Shown here in pieces: positions 10,394 to 21,775 of a stretch of 64,000 nt of DNA (its first letter is position 1; each line of letters begins with the position of its first letter). Position numbers and translations under genes: made by a program. This stretch comes from Aplectana chamaeleonis (taxonomy: Eukaryota > Nematoda > Chromadorea > Rhabditida > Cosmocercidae): assembly GCA_029168955.1 (NCBI GenBank), contig JAPDOI010000187.1, positions 124,001-188,000 of the forward strand. The letters run 5' to 3'. The notes beneath the pieces are model-generated. The model was not told the origin of the DNA, did not search any database, and saw nothing but the letters and a program-made list of their open reading frames with translations.

Positions 10394-13300
10394 TGAGTTT
10401 TGCGTCTCAACTCCAGCTACCTTTGTGATAATCCTGTAGAAACTCTGCGTCGAATGATAGATCGGGTTCCCACTTGAAACTCTCGCATCTTCATAAAGTT
10501 AGCCAGGCTTCTGGGGGAGATATATTCCATCGTTGCCTTCAGCTGAACTCTGCGTCTCTCATTTAAATCCATAGGCGAGGCGAGAGCACCCTATGGAGAT
10601 AACCATGGAGCTCAGCCCACCGAACTGGGCTGGCTTCGAGGGGCAAGCAAAGTTAGAATTCGATATACAGCTGGGCCATAAACGGCCAATGTCTCACCGT
10701 CAACTCAGAGACCACGCATTGCTGAGCGACCGCACGCGCGTCGGAAGCGTAGATTACTGCGCGCACGATTTTTGGTCGCTCGCGCGATCGCGCTTCAATG
10801 ACGCGCGAGTGTAAGCCAAAACTGCCTGCTTCCGGACGCAACGTGTGCATCGCGCAGCAAAGTGCGTACGCAGTCGACGGTGAGACATTGGCCGTTTTAT
10901 GGCCTGTACCATTCGACGCGGAACTGGCAGATTTCAAAAAACAGCAAGTCACTAGAACCGTATCCTCGTCGCTGGCAGAGTTACAGGACCAAACGGTGTT
11001 TCGTAAAATGAACTAAATGAATGATCTATATGTTATTTTTCCAAACCGGAAACATTCATTAACTGCAGAATTCCAAAATTGATTTACTGGTAACAACCTT
11101 CAACAGAGGCTCCAATTTAAACCACACAAAAGTTATGGACTAAAAATCAACATTTCTTAAGGCAACAAAGAATCTCCACTCCAGCTGAAATGGGCTGGTA
11201 GAAGCGAAATGTATTTTTTAAAACTGAAAACGCTGTGCAGATTTTTATGGGGATTCCGGAAACAACCTTCACCAAAGGGCTATCGTCTAGGGTAAAAAAG
11301 TTATGGCCAAAAAACTGAAAGTTTTTGGTATGAAAGAAATGTTACTTTCATAGCAATTGAATTCAATGAGAGATTGGAAACGTATTTTTTCTCTGAACTG
11401 AAAATGATTATTCGACTCAAAATTCACTTGAATAGTACTGAAATAGCTCCTGTTCAAAGATTCATCATGCAATGGAAAAAAATGCTTATGATAAAATAGG
11501 TAGTTTTTCTAAATCTGCTTGTCAAGATTTTCCTATACTAATTTTGACTCAATATGCTCTAGAAGGAAATTTTCCATGATGCTTAGGCAGATCATTCAGT
11601 TGAGAATAGAGTGAATTTTCAAAATATAGTCTAATGAAAAAATGTTTAAAATTATTGATTTGAAACAAAAATATAATGAATGTAAGAGGGTTAAGAAAAC
11701 GTCCAAATTTTCAAAGATGCAAGCCCATAGGTCCCTTCACTATTCCCCACCTCAGGCATCCCAAACAACTTTTCCACCTCTCTGACCGCTGTCTCCACCC
11801 CAACGAACATATTGCCTCGGCCATAGGGCAAAGGCAGGATTGCTAGACGTGTAGTTTTAATCATCAGCGAAGGGGGCAGAATTATAAACTAAGAATGAAA
11901 ACAATGGAGTGTAATTGATAGGTCGCTGCTCTTCAAGAACCTCCCAAGTGGCAAGCCTCCTTCGAGAGAGAACCCATATCAAATGACGACTTTGCAAGAC
12001 ATAGATTCTAGCAACCGCTTTCTCTCTAATCAGTTGAACAATAACTCTGGGCTTCAGGGCTTTGTTCTAATAGGCTACCGGTGATAAAAGGCGGAAGAAT
12101 CTTTTTCCAGCTTAATTTCGAACCAACATCCTTGGAAGAAGTTGTCTGGAGCTAATGTAAATTCTTCAGCGACTCTGTTTTTCCAAAATTCGAAGCGAAA
12201 CCCACTTGTTACACCTGGGGGTCTACTGCAAATTCAACAAAACATTACCGCAAAATGACACTTAATCCGCCGATGGGTTTGTCGCGATAACAATAATATC
12301 AATATAATATGAGCTGCCCTAGTGCAGCATAAGGTGTCTCACGTCCAGTGCACAGCGTGACCGCTGAAGTGGCAAGGTTGATTGTCTGAATTTTGCGCAT
12401 ACAGAAAATAAACTCAATGTAGATCAGCTGTAATCCAAAGCACTACATTTCAGTCTGGTTGAGGCAGTGTGATCCCGTCAGCAGAACCCAAGCAATTCTT
12501 TGATTTCACTATGGTTTTGGTCTAAGTTCACAATGAGGCGGCAGGTTCGTCTGTATACATCCAGCAGTTCTCTTCAAGATATAATGTCCAACTGATTTAA
12601 AAAGATACAGAAGCAAGTGTAACAAAAAATTAAGGATTATCTTGTCCCCACCCTTTCAAACGCACAATGGACCCACAATGTACATGATACTTTCTGAAAT
12701 ATATGTCAAATCCTTATATAGTTAGGTCCGTATTTGTTTCCTCAAGAAAAAACATTTAAATCTTACTTCGCAGCCATGGCGAGGGCGGTCGTGTGCGCAG
12801 TCCCGCTGACCGATCCATGCTGAAAGAAGAGCGCAGCTGATCAACCACACCACACCAGCCGCTGCTTAGATTTAAACCGCTCCACGCCAGGCAAGTGAGC
12901 TGAGCATTTTCAGATGATTTTTTTCTTGAAACAAAGCCAAGAACCTAACTGTTCTGTTATCGTGCCACGCCTACATTTGCGCAACCTGAGATCGCCCTGC
13001 AGCCCGTCTGTTTGTTTCATTGAACCTCTCTTTTCCACCAAAGCTAAGTTTCGGACGCAGAACCCTCTTTACACCAAATTGTGAGCGGAAGCTGGTGGAA
13101 TGTCCTTGAATTTTCCGCAATAGAACGAATGTCATGTTGCCTGGCCAGTAATCGTTCCCCTGCCCTTCTTCTGCATATGAGTGAGGGAACCGCCTGCCAC
13201 ATCACTTCAAACCAAAAGTTGTCCCAGCTCTGTAGTCGTGCTGTCGTCAAAGTCTTTGGACCCTCTAAAAAATAGCGGGGACTACCCTAATCCGGCGCCA

Positions 13301-13395
13301 CGTTGAAGGTGAAGCTTCTAGCCATACCTGCCATGGAGTTCAACCTCATGCTGGCCAATGGGGTCTTTCAGTGTTTCGAGACCCAGATTTAAAGG
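10394..13395. other. Long interval, no clear gene; one GC-rich patch
   Basis: Positions 10660-10960 are rich in CG dinucleotides (GCGCGC-type runs) with 70-100 aa ORFs on both strands that match nothing I know. The rest (11000-12700) is AT-rich with no open frames of note except the 57-codon reading listed separately. The 13044-13275 ORFs on opposite strands shadow each other. Confidence 0.5.
11691..11864 (-). CDS. Small ORF of 57 aa, hypothetical
   Basis: A short minus-strand reading starts at ATG (11862-11864) and ends with TAA (11691-11693). It contains LAILPLPYGRGNMFVGVETA, and a VREVEKLFGMPEV segment with the spacing of an amphipathic helix. The composition is protein-like compared with the AT-rich surroundings, where the reading coincides with a local rise in GC. 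I do not recognise the family, and there is no clear splice site pairing. It could be a captured exon fragment, a real small gene or chance. Confidence 0.2.
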   Translation of the reverse strand: MIKTTRLAILPLPYGRGNMFVGVETAVREVEKLFGMPEVGNSEGTYGLASLKIWTFS

Positions 13396-13923
13396 CAGTG
13401 TCCACGATAAAAACCATGTCTGATTTTTTCGATTGGTGATAGGCAGCTGCAGGGCCTAGCGCAACCCTAACGTTGAAAAAAACTTTTAAAAAATGAGCTT
13501 GGAGCGGTCCCCTACGGCCCCGTGTTGGACACCACGTCAGCCTCGTCACACCCAGATGCACTTTCCTTGCCCACCGACGTGAATGTCTGAATGCCTTTGA
13601 GATTGTGAGATTAACGATGATTTCTGATCAATAGCCCCGTTCTTCCCTTCATTCTCAACTTCTCTCTTTACTCAGGTCAGCTCGCGTATACATCGGCTGC
13701 AAAAGATTAGTTACAAGCCTCGGGAACGATTCAACCAACCATGTTTCCTTAGCTCAATCTTTGAGGTCATAACTTATTTCCAGAAGGAATAAGGTATGAT
13801 TACAGAAACATCATTGGGATCAGCATGGAGCCGTTTTCAAGATAGGTGGAAAAACAGGAAGAACGCAATTTGATCGTGCACATTGGTTTTAAGGATGTGC
13901 CCACGATGAACACTGCCTTCGAG
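13396..13923 (-). repeat. Type B TIR element, full-length copy (~525 bp)
   Basis: The left end is TTTAAAGGCAGTGTCCACGA and the right end is the inverse of AAGGCAGTGTTCATCGTG. The inner part matches the reverse complement of 20310-20610, including CGTTTTTCTG, CTATCTTGAAAACGG and CACGTCGGTGGGC. This is the only copy in the window with both ends, so it defines the family. It carries no ORF of its own that looks real. Confidence 0.75.
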
Positions 13924-14947
13924 TTCGACCCGGTAAAATGGGATTGTTTGGTCGTGAGGTGACTCATAGTGAAGAAACAGCAAAGAAAAATCGTACAAAA
14001 TATTGAATTGGCAACGTTTCTAACCTCCAAGGCGTGGACGAGAATTCTCGCGGGCCCTGATGAATCCTGCAGGCGCGCACTAATCGCGAAATCTGGCGCG
14101 AACTGATTAGACTGGACGCGGCAGAGTTGGCTTGCATCAACAATTGGAATGCGCAAAGTGTGCGGCGCCATACAAGCTCGTCCGAATGAGGAGCCGGACC
14201 GGGATAGGAAGGCGCGCTGTGATAACTTCCAAAGTCGTTTTTATCGACCTCTGGTCTGTTTTACTTCTTCGATTCTATCCTCTATGAGTGAGGACTTTGA
14301 AGAGTGGACTGAACAAACTGAATTTTGAATAAATGCGTTTCATTTTTATTTTCCGAACAAACGAATTTCGAATAAATGCGTTCATTTTTTATTTCGAACG
14401 AACGAATATTCGAAATTCGAATGATTTTGCATGATTAAACAATCCAATCATTCATAGCATCATGCAGTGAGCGGCAATAAAACGTTGAATTCTTCCTCTA
14501 AATCTTGATTGCTGCCCAAGATGAAACTAATAAGGCACGACTCTGTTCCTAAATTTAATAATGAGCTTAAAATCAACCAATGCTACAAAATCAACTTTTT
14601 TTGCTCTAACTCAGCCTGAGAATGTTATTCGAGATGCGGAACACGAATAAGAAGTCCACCCTTCAGTGCTTCAAAAGATCAAATAGGTAGAGGAAATTTA
14701 TCTCGTCAAAGTCTCCGATATATGACTAGAAATCTTTGCCTAGAGAGGTTCTTTTATATCACAAACACGTTGTCCGTTTTACGAAAGATCAAAAAGTGGG
14801 TATAGCAGCCGAATGGCAAAGAACTCACCCTTAATCCCCATCAATCCTTCGGGAATCGCTGTCAGCAGCAACTGCCGTAAACAGCGGTAAAGGATTCAAA
14901 CGCAGGCTGGGAACGATCTGACATATTGGCAGCATCTGCTGATTTTA

Positions 14948-14975
14948 GTTGTCAGCAGCAGCTGCTACTGACAAC
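14948..14975. repeat. Near-perfect 28-bp palindrome
   Basis: GTTGTCAG and CTGACAAC enclose a central AGCAGCTGCT. A related half (GCTGTCAGCAGCAACTGC) occurs at about 14860. Such short palindromes are often the remains of small fold-back elements. Confidence 0.6.
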
Positions 14976-15689
14976 GAGGGATTTAATCTGGTTTCGTACC
15001 TGGGATGCAACCCCTATTGTGTTAATGTATTACGCGCTCTGAGGCCTTCACCCGATCACTAATGAATAAATAGCCAGGAAATGCCTGTTTTCCGCGTGAT
15101 AGCTTATGAAATGGCAGCCAAATAATGCTCAAGCTCAGACGAATACGATAGATCGACCGCGCGTCAAAGCGCCTGACTTCGAGATCGGCGACGTTCCGAC
15201 CGCACTATGGCGCGCGTTTCAACCGGTATACCGGCGCGGTCAGTACTGAAGTGCGCGTTCTGAACGCAAATCTGCATCAAGGCACTTACACGCGCCCGGA
15301 CCGCGGGCAAATATGAAACCATGGCCCCTGCCAAGTGGAAGGGAGCCAGAACAGCGTAATACGCTAGCAGAGAACCCTCCAGTCCTGACGCCTACTACTG
15401 GCTGTTATACTCTCTAACAGCCAGCATTGGAGATCACAATTTGGGGATACCATGCTGGCGTGTTACATAAGATAATGCAAAGTTTACACTTACAAATTTA
15501 TTGATGCATTAATCACTTGATAGTACATGAACAAGTACTGAAACAATAATTCTTTCTCATACACGAACAGCAACATACACAATTATGCGGAAAATATTGC
15601 AGTACATATCCGGCTTCATATTTTTCGAAATATGACTAAAACTCTCAAAAATCACCGATGAGAAAGATGAAGTACACATTTCCAAGGCC

Positions 15690-16183
15690 TTAAAGGCAGC
15701 ATACACGCTCAAAAATGATATCAATTTTATGGAATGAATCGAAGGTCTAAAGCTGTTAATATTCAGAGATAACGAAAACACCGGAAGAAAATCGACTGAA
15801 ATGAAGATATAACGGTTCGTTCTATATTGGCCCAGATGTGGACGGGTTTTACTGCATTGGCTGAAACAGCGGAGCTAGCGACAAATTTGTTGGGATAACG
15901 ACGCTAATGTACTCTTACGGCCCTTTCTGGAACTCTTACGACCTTAGAAGCGTAAAAAATGAGCCGAAATGACCGTAATCGGGCCTTGAACATTTGTATT
16001 GAAGGCCGGAACGCGTATCCAGTGGAGAGAAAGGATAATTTTGTGACTCAATACCGGGCTCAAATACGGTCATTTTGCTCGTTTTCAACTCTTCCTTCTT
16101 CGACAGGGCTCTTCTAGGGCCCTCAAAGATCCCACTAATGTAGTTATCTCAGCAACTTTTTTGAGCGATGTCTGCTGCCTTTA
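15690..16183 (+). repeat. Type A TIR element, copy 1 (~490 bp)
   Basis: It starts TTAAAGGCAGCATACACGCT and ends with the inverse, TGTCTGCTGCCTTTA. Interior landmarks shared with 22629-23140 and, more weakly, 40868-41325 include GATATAACGG, TATTGGCCCAGATGTGGACG and CTAATGTAGTTATCTC. TA flanks both ends. Non-coding. Confidence 0.85.
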
Positions 16184-17383
16184 GCATTAGAACAGTTCAT
16201 GTCGAGATTATTTAATTTTTTAAATGTGAAAGTACATGTATAGACACTTAGCTATCTACAAAAGATTGCGCTGAAACAACGGATGTTACTTTGAAATACT
16301 CGAACCAACCCTCCAATTCCTATATGTTAAACGTCTCAAACTATTTTTTCAACCTGATATCAAATCGCTTGGACTAAGCTTCAGTACCTTCCATAATGAA
16401 AAAGGCCTCTTTCGCAACAATCAACAAAGAATGAAACAAATAGAGAGCGGAAAGAAACAAGGAATAAGAAGAATAAACCAAGACTCAACTAAAGTACCAA
16501 CCGTTCGGCCAATCAATGACGGAATTTAGTAGAGTCAGTATCAAGCAAATTCTTCATTGTACATTGTTATAGGCCACTTTCAGAAGCGCTATCGAACTGC
16601 GACGCGATCGACTAGAAATATCGATCTGATCGTGTCGCACGACCTGGAAATCGCAGCACGCTTTAACGCACCCGCCTCAAATATTGTTTGAATCGCGCAG
16701 TTCGGCAAAAGGATGCCTTGATCGCAACGCTGCGCATTGCAAGGCAGTACGATTGCCGCAACGCCGTGCAATGCACAGCGATGCGATCATGGGGAAGACC
16801 CAGGTCGACACGAGTACCAAAATGTGATGTCGTAAGATCACTCTGCAGCACCTGTCGCGGTCGCTGGCTCGAGAAGGAGTGTAAGTTCTGAAATGCCCGA
16901 AAGCTTATGTACTCGGTAGCTATCGCGGCTGTCCGTTGTGCGACGGGTACCAGAGAAAGCGACTGAGGGGTTCGATCCAGTGTCTTGTAAGATTTTCTTA
17001 GCCCTAAGAAACTCTGACGTCGCAGTGTTCTGCAGCCAATCTGTCGTGGGATATAATATGGATCCTAGTGTGTTGATCGCAACCGCACCGCCGCTTTTTC
17101 CCAGAATGTATTTTTCATGTTATGACTTTTAAAGGAATTTTCATACATATTTTTATTAGGTTTAGACCTCGAATATTGCAAATCATGCTCTGATAAAATG
17201 TGGCAAAAACACTGACAATGGAGCAGTACTTTTCAGAAGTACGCACACTCCAACGCACCTGCAGTGAGCACTATGAAAGATGCGAAACTGACATTGCAAT
17301 ATGAAATGATAGTAGGACGATCTCAGCGGGTCCTTCCGAGCTAAATAAGAACAATACGTTGCACTACCACAATAATCAACAGC
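16184..17383. other. No gene supported
   Basis: A GC-richer patch at 16580-16890 has paired 60-67 aa ORFs on opposite strands that shadow each other. Nothing in it is recognisable. Confidence 0.5.
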
Positions 17384-17778
17384 TAAAGGACCTGCATACA
17401 CCTCGCAAACATGGTCGACATAACAGCATGAATAGGCCCGCACGACCACTGTCATGTGGTCAGCAGCGCTTAAAGCCCTGGAAACCAGCCAGAGAGACAG
17501 GATTCGTACATTACTGCCTCGTATCCTTCATTTCCCCGCTACTCGCAGGGGTTGGCTGGCCATCACTATCATAGAGCAGTGCGATTTTGGGAATGATTTC
17601 TTCATTTTTATAGCTAATTTTTTCGGAAAACAACCTCCTCGCTTCAACGATATGGTGATAATACGACTGCGAGTAGCTCGAAAATAAAGGACTGTGTCTG
17701 TATTTTTTCCCACCCCCTGCCATGCGGAGCAATTTATGCTGTTATCTCGACTATGTTTGCGAACATGTACGCTGTATT
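17384..17778. repeat. Type D TIR element, copy 2 (~395 bp)
   Basis: The left arm contains CCTGCATACACC then CGCAAACATGGTCGACATAA; the right arm contains the inverse, TGTTATCTCGACTATGTTTG and GTACGCTGTA. The middle differs in length from copies 1 and 3, as expected for internally deleted members. Non-coding. Confidence 0.65.
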
Positions 17779-18054
17779 AAGAACAGTTAGAAACTCACAA
17801 TGAATAATATCCTTCGATACCAGAAGATTTCTTCTCGTGTTCAGATGATTAGGTTAGCTGTAGGAGTATATTGAATTAGCATCAACAAGCTATCCATTGA
17901 AGTTCGAGGCTATATTTCTGAAAATATTGGCCTTATATATGTATATTACCGGACAGAAAGATATCAAGCTACCATTTTTCATAAGTATTTTTCTCTCTAC
18001 GTATCTCAGGTTAAACTTTACAAAACTTGAGTGGAAATCCAAAATCCGGGGTTT

Positions 18055-19000
18055 TCACCCCAACAACGATCACCTTTCGTTTTTTGAATCTCTACGCCCT
18101 TTAATGAATGTGGGGCGCACTTTAGCTTCAACCACTTTCCGAAACTTATCAATATTGTTTTGAGAATATAATACGTCCCGGATAACATATAGTCTACAAC
18201 AATGGAAGTAGGACCTGGTGAGGTTGCCGGACTCGTCCTGACAATATACAATAGTTTGTTAATGGTATCACTCATTTTTTTCGGAACAGCAGATAGATCA
18301 GTGAGTCTGTGCTTTCACCGATATGACTACATCTGTGGCAGCAATGAAAACAGGTGAAAATATGAGATTGGAAACAAGAATTCACCGACCAATCTCAGTT
18401 ATTTCGAAAAAAATTAATGATAACACAATCAGACTACCGCATGTTAGCACGAGTCCGCAACCGCACCATGTCCTTTTAACATTGCGGTAAACTATACCCC
18501 TCGTTTTTTCGAATCCCTACGCCCTTTGATGAATGTGGTGCGCACCCCTTTTGAAGTCCGCCCACTCTCCGAAACTTATCAATATTACTTTGAGAACCAT
18601 ATTACGTTGTCAATAACTTACCCCTCACGTTTCTTCAGATTCCCTACGCACTTTAGTCGCTGTTTTGCGCACTCCTTCTGTTTACCTCGCCCACTTTCCA
18701 AAAACTATCACAATTGTTTTGAAAACCATAATACGATCCCCGCCCCTCTAAAAAACTGTTTCCTCACTTGATTTTTTCGAATCCCCACGCACTTTAACCG
18801 ATGGTTCGCGCACTCCTTCTGAATCCCCGCCCACTTTCCAAAACATATCAATATTGATTTGAGAACCATAATCCCCCTCCCAGAAGAAAAAAATCTGTTT
18901 CCTAACTTTTTCAGAATCCCTACACCCTTAGCTGATGTTGTGCATACTATTCCTGAAGCCCCACCCCTTTTCACAACTTCCACTCACGCCTAGATACCCA
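18055..19000. repeat. Tandem repeat, unit about 130 bp, about 5 degenerate copies
   Basis: Units repeat the order TTTTTCGAATCCCTACGC, then CACTTT, a GCGCAC block, GCCCACTTTCC, then AAACTTATCAATATT, TTTGAGAACCATAAT. Clear copies start near 18070, 18505, 18630, 18775 and 18905. Positions 18175-18500 interrupt the array and include a copy of the fold-back arm seen at 62170-62213. No coding function is suggested. Confidence 0.75.
18448..18492 (+). repeat. Single copy of a fold-back arm shared with 61723-62213
   Basis: CGCAACCGCACCATGTCC followed by TTTTAACATTGCG matches the right arm near 62180-62205 and the inverse of the left arm near 61735-61765. Only one arm is present here. Confidence 0.7.
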
Positions 19001-19142
19001 TCACTTTCTTTTCACCATGCTAATTGTTTACTTACCAGAATCCCTATACACCTTTCACGACGGTCTGCTTACATCTAGGAAAGCCCTGCACCCTTAGCCG
19101 TTTTCAACATTTAGCATTGAATTACCTACTGTTAGCGAAGCT

Positions 19143-19819
19143 TAAAGGCAGCATACACGCTCGTAAGCATAGTCGAGATAACAGCTTAAGATAAGGTCCC
19201 TGCACGGTACGTACTATGTCGTCAACGACGTTTAAAGCGCTGAAAACTGTCCAGGATGACCGTATGTTGACAATGTTTGAAGAACAATCTTGCCTTCCAC
19301 TCCCGTATTTTCACACCCCTTTGAGTAACAGAATGAGGTGATACTTGTGAAAACGATGTGATAATTGAGAGTGATAGCACTATCAAATGGGAGTGCACAG
19401 GAAAATAGCTTGGCTTTACTTGAGTATAACATGTTTGTGCACTGATAAATCCTCCATTTTCAAGAGGTCAGCGAAAGTAGAGCGCAGCATTCTCGAAAGT
19501 GGACGAGAGTCGTAGGTAATACCCAGACATGTTATAATCAAGTAAACCAAGCTATCTCTCTCGTGCACTCCCCATTTGGTAGTGCTATCACTTTCTCCAG
19601 TATGCGATTATCACAAGTATCGATTCTCGTTCTGTTACTCAAAGGGTGTGAAAAATACGGGCGTGGAAGGCTAGATTGCTCAAACATTGTCAAATACTGT
19701 CATCCTGGACGGTTTTCAGCGCTTCAAGACGTCGTTTGACGACGCAGCACGGGCCGTGCGTGACCGTTATCTGGCGTCTGTTATCTCGACTAACTGCCAC
19801 AGCGTGTATGCTGCCGTTA
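19143..19819. repeat. Type D fold-back element, copy 3, with ~300-bp arms
   Basis: Nearly the whole element is a palindrome: 19143-19440 pairs with 19520-19819. Matching inverse blocks include GCATACACGCT at the ends, AAAACTGTCCAGGATGAC against GTCATCCTGGACGGTTTT, and ACCCCTTTGAGTAACAGAA against TTCTGTTACTCAAAGGGT. The short spacer is around 19445-19515. Non-coding. Confidence 0.85.
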
Positions 19820-20157
19820 AACTATGCACGCAATCACAAGAACATTTGAACACAGATGGAATCAACGGGAACACAGAACGACCGAATGGGAAGAGAGAAA
19901 ACCAAAGAAAAACATCAAAAAAAGCAAGGTGGTACAGGCACCGCAGCAAAAAAAAATTGAATTCACGCGTAGAGTTAACACGTTCTCTGAATATGTTTGC
20001 GCGCGGTCAGTCCTAAATCGTGGCGATTCCTGCGCGCTTTGCAGAGTTGCGAGCGATTCAAACGGTTTGTGAGGGCGGCCGCAAAGCGCGCAAAGGTGGT
20101 CAGAACGCTCGCAACTTTTTATGACCGTTCCGACCGCCAGCGTTGCGCGCGTTCGGT

Positions 20158-20307
20158 CCTAAAACGTTGTTTTGCGCGCGATCGGACCGGTTCCTGCGCG
20201 CGGTCGGTACTAAGGGGAAAAACTTGCGCAGGTCAGTCCTAACATTTGTCCGAGAGGGTTGTATATGTACACGGCGTATTCCTGAGACATTCCTGAGGTG
20301 GTTTAAA
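20158..20307 (+). repeat. Direct repeat, copy 1 (~148 bp)
   Basis: Almost identical to 20619-20767; the visible difference is one extra A in copy 2 near 20648. The sequence is rich in GCGCGC and includes GCGCGCGGTCGGTACTAAGG. Copy 1 ends at a TTTAAAGGCAGTG element terminus and copy 2 ends at the SL1-like start of the rps-19 retropseudogene. The near-identity suggests a recent duplication. Confidence 0.9.
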
Positions 20308-20618
20308 GGCAGTGTTCACGATGAAAATCGTTTTTCTGCTTTTTCCGCCTATCTTGAAAAACGGCCCCATGCTGATTCCAATGGTGTCTCTGAAATCACA
20401 AGACCTTCTGTGAACGCAGGTATGGTCCCTCAAAGATTGAGCTATGGAAACGTGGTGGACAGAGTTGTCCGAGGCTTGTAACTTCCGTCTTTGCAGCCGA
20501 TCTATGAGCTGACCTGAGTAAAGAGAGAAGCTGAGAATGAAGGGGAAGAACAATGCTAATCATTGAAATCATCGCTCATCTCACGATCTCGAGCATTCAT
20601 TTGTTCACGTCGGTGGGC
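20305..20618 (+). repeat. Type B TIR element, right-truncated
   Basis: It starts TTTAAAGGCAGTGTTCACGA and follows the full copy at 13396-13923 (inverted) until CACGTCGGTGGGC, where the match stops and the second direct repeat begins. About 40% of the element, including the right terminus, is missing. Confidence 0.8.
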
Positions 20619-20767
20619 GTAAAACGTTGTTTTGCGCGCGATCGGAACCGGTTCCTGCGCGCGGTCGGTACTAAGGGGAAAAACTTGCGCAGGTCAGTCC
20701 TAACATTTGTCCGAGAGGGTTGTATATGTACACGGCGTATTCCTGAGACATTCCTGAGGTGGTTTAA
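20619..20767 (+). repeat. Direct repeat, copy 2 (~148 bp)
   Basis: Second copy of 20158-20307. Its last seven bases (GGTTTAA) overlap the first bases of the SL1-like leader. Copy 1 has the same seven bases where it meets the type B element, which hints at microhomology in the event that made the duplication or placed the retropseudogene. Confidence 0.9.
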
Positions 20768-20781
20768 TTGCTCAGTTTGAG
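20761..20781 (+). other. Relic of SL1 spliced leader at the 5' end of the retropseudogene
   Basis: The 21 bases here align to the 22-nt nematode SL1 leader with two substitutions and one missing base: both begin GGTTTAATT and end GTTTGAG. The sequence lies five bases before the rps-19 start codon, where trans-splicing places SL1 on nematode mRNAs. It marks the copy as derived from a mature trans-spliced mRNA. It is not an SL RNA gene: no donor-site and Sm-site part of an SL RNA follows. Confidence 0.75.
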
Positions 20782-20786
20782 GTAAT

Positions 20787-21222
20787 ATGGTGAAGGCCAC
20801 CAGTGTAAAAGATGTGGATCAGCACGAAGCTGTGAAACAGATTGCTCATTTTCTAAAGCGGGGTGGCAAGGTGAAGGTTCTAGAGTGGCCAGATCTCGTC
20901 AAACTTGGCGCCAACCACAGCTTGCTCCTGTTGACCCAAACTGGTACTACATTTGCACAGCTAGCATTGCCGGACGCCTCTACATCCGGTCACCTGTTGG
21001 ATTTGGGGCTCTGCGCACTGTGTACGGTGGATAGAACGGCCGTGGCTCACGACCCAACCTATTTATTATAAGAAGGGATCAGGATCTGTTGTCCGTAAGG
21101 CCCTGCAGACCCTCGAAGCCATTAAATGGGTTGGGAAACACTTGGATGGAAAGGGACGTGTGCTCTCGAAGCAGGAAAGGAAGGACTTGAACTGAATCGC
21201 AACCAAACGCCAAGCCGATTAA
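20787..21222 (+). pseudogene. rps-19: Processed pseudogene of ribosomal protein S19 (eS19)
   Basis: The reading opens with [14 protein letters not shown] and [18 protein letters not shown], the N-terminus of eS19, a small-subunit ribosomal protein. After a one-base loss near 20919 it continues in another frame with [19 protein letters not shown] and [12 protein letters not shown], then a TAG stop at about 21028. A second shift near 21060 leads to [20 protein letters not shown] and [14 protein letters not shown], then TGA and finally TAA at 21222. The joined length, about 146 codons, is the full family length. No intron is present. With two shifts and two internal stops it cannot encode the protein. 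The SL1-like leader just upstream supports an mRNA origin. I see no poly(A) tract after the stop and no clear target-site duplication. Confidence 0.92.
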
Positions 21223-21340
21223 ACTGTGATCTGTTTTCGGTTACCGTTTTTCTTATAAATTCAGATTTCAACACCGTCGTCGGTTAAAGCTCTCCAAGTT
21301 TGCGGTACTTGGACCCTGCCTAACACCAGTTGCCGTATTC

Positions 21341-21775
21341 GTGAAACGCCGGGCTCAGGTAAGGTGCGATACCTCCCCGATTGCCCGGCGTATGGCAGCC
21401 AGTTTTGTGCCTTCCCGTCGAGTTTTCAATAGTGGCGACCCCCCCTCTTCGACACCTGTCAGAGCAGATACAGGCATGGGTAGCCACGCGCAGAGACGGA
21501 GAGGAGACCACCGGGTAGGAGGCTGGTGTGTGTCAGCTCACTTTATCATGGCATTCTGGCGGGTACATCATGCCCGATCTAAGATTGTGCGGATGGACCT
21601 GCAGAGCGCGCGCTGCCTGCCAGTAGCCAACATGTTACTCAGGCAAACTCAAATGTCAGCCAGCACGTTGAACCACCTGTCTCTCGAACACGACTTCAGC
21701 GATATCGCATGTTCTTTCGGGAGAGTAACATGGACCTGTTATCGACCTATCGATGGCAGGTTCACAGCAGGTTGA
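21341..21775 (+). CDS. ORF of 144 aa, hypothetical
   Basis: An open reading of 144 codons follows the rps-19 retropseudogene. It is arginine-, serine- and proline-rich in its first half, with a TPVRADTGMGSHAQRRRGDH segment, and has no domain I recognise. A GGTAAGG resembling a splice donor lies near 21359, inside the start of the ORF. The region is GC-richer than its neighbours and could be the untranslated leader of an RTE-type element or an unrelated fragment. There is no support for expression beyond length. Confidence 0.2.
   Translation: MKRRAQVRCDTSPIARRMAASFVPSRRVFNSGDPPSSTPVRADTGMGSHAQRRRGDHRVGGWCVSAHFIMAFWRVHHARSKIVRMDLQSARCLPVANMLLRQTQMSASTLNHLSLEHDFSDIACSFGRVTWTCYRPIDGRFTAG

Noticed and set aside
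16920..17000. GGTTCGATCC resembling a tRNA B box
   Set aside because: The box is one base short, no convincing A box or acceptor stem can be built around it.
20761..20860. Possible SL RNA gene
   Set aside because: The SL1-like sequence is followed directly by a start codon and rps-19 coding sequence, not by the intron part of an SL RNA with an Sm site.
20787..21071. Intact ribosomal protein gene
   Set aside because: The frame is lost after about 44 codons and two internal stops follow; the functional gene must be elsewhere.
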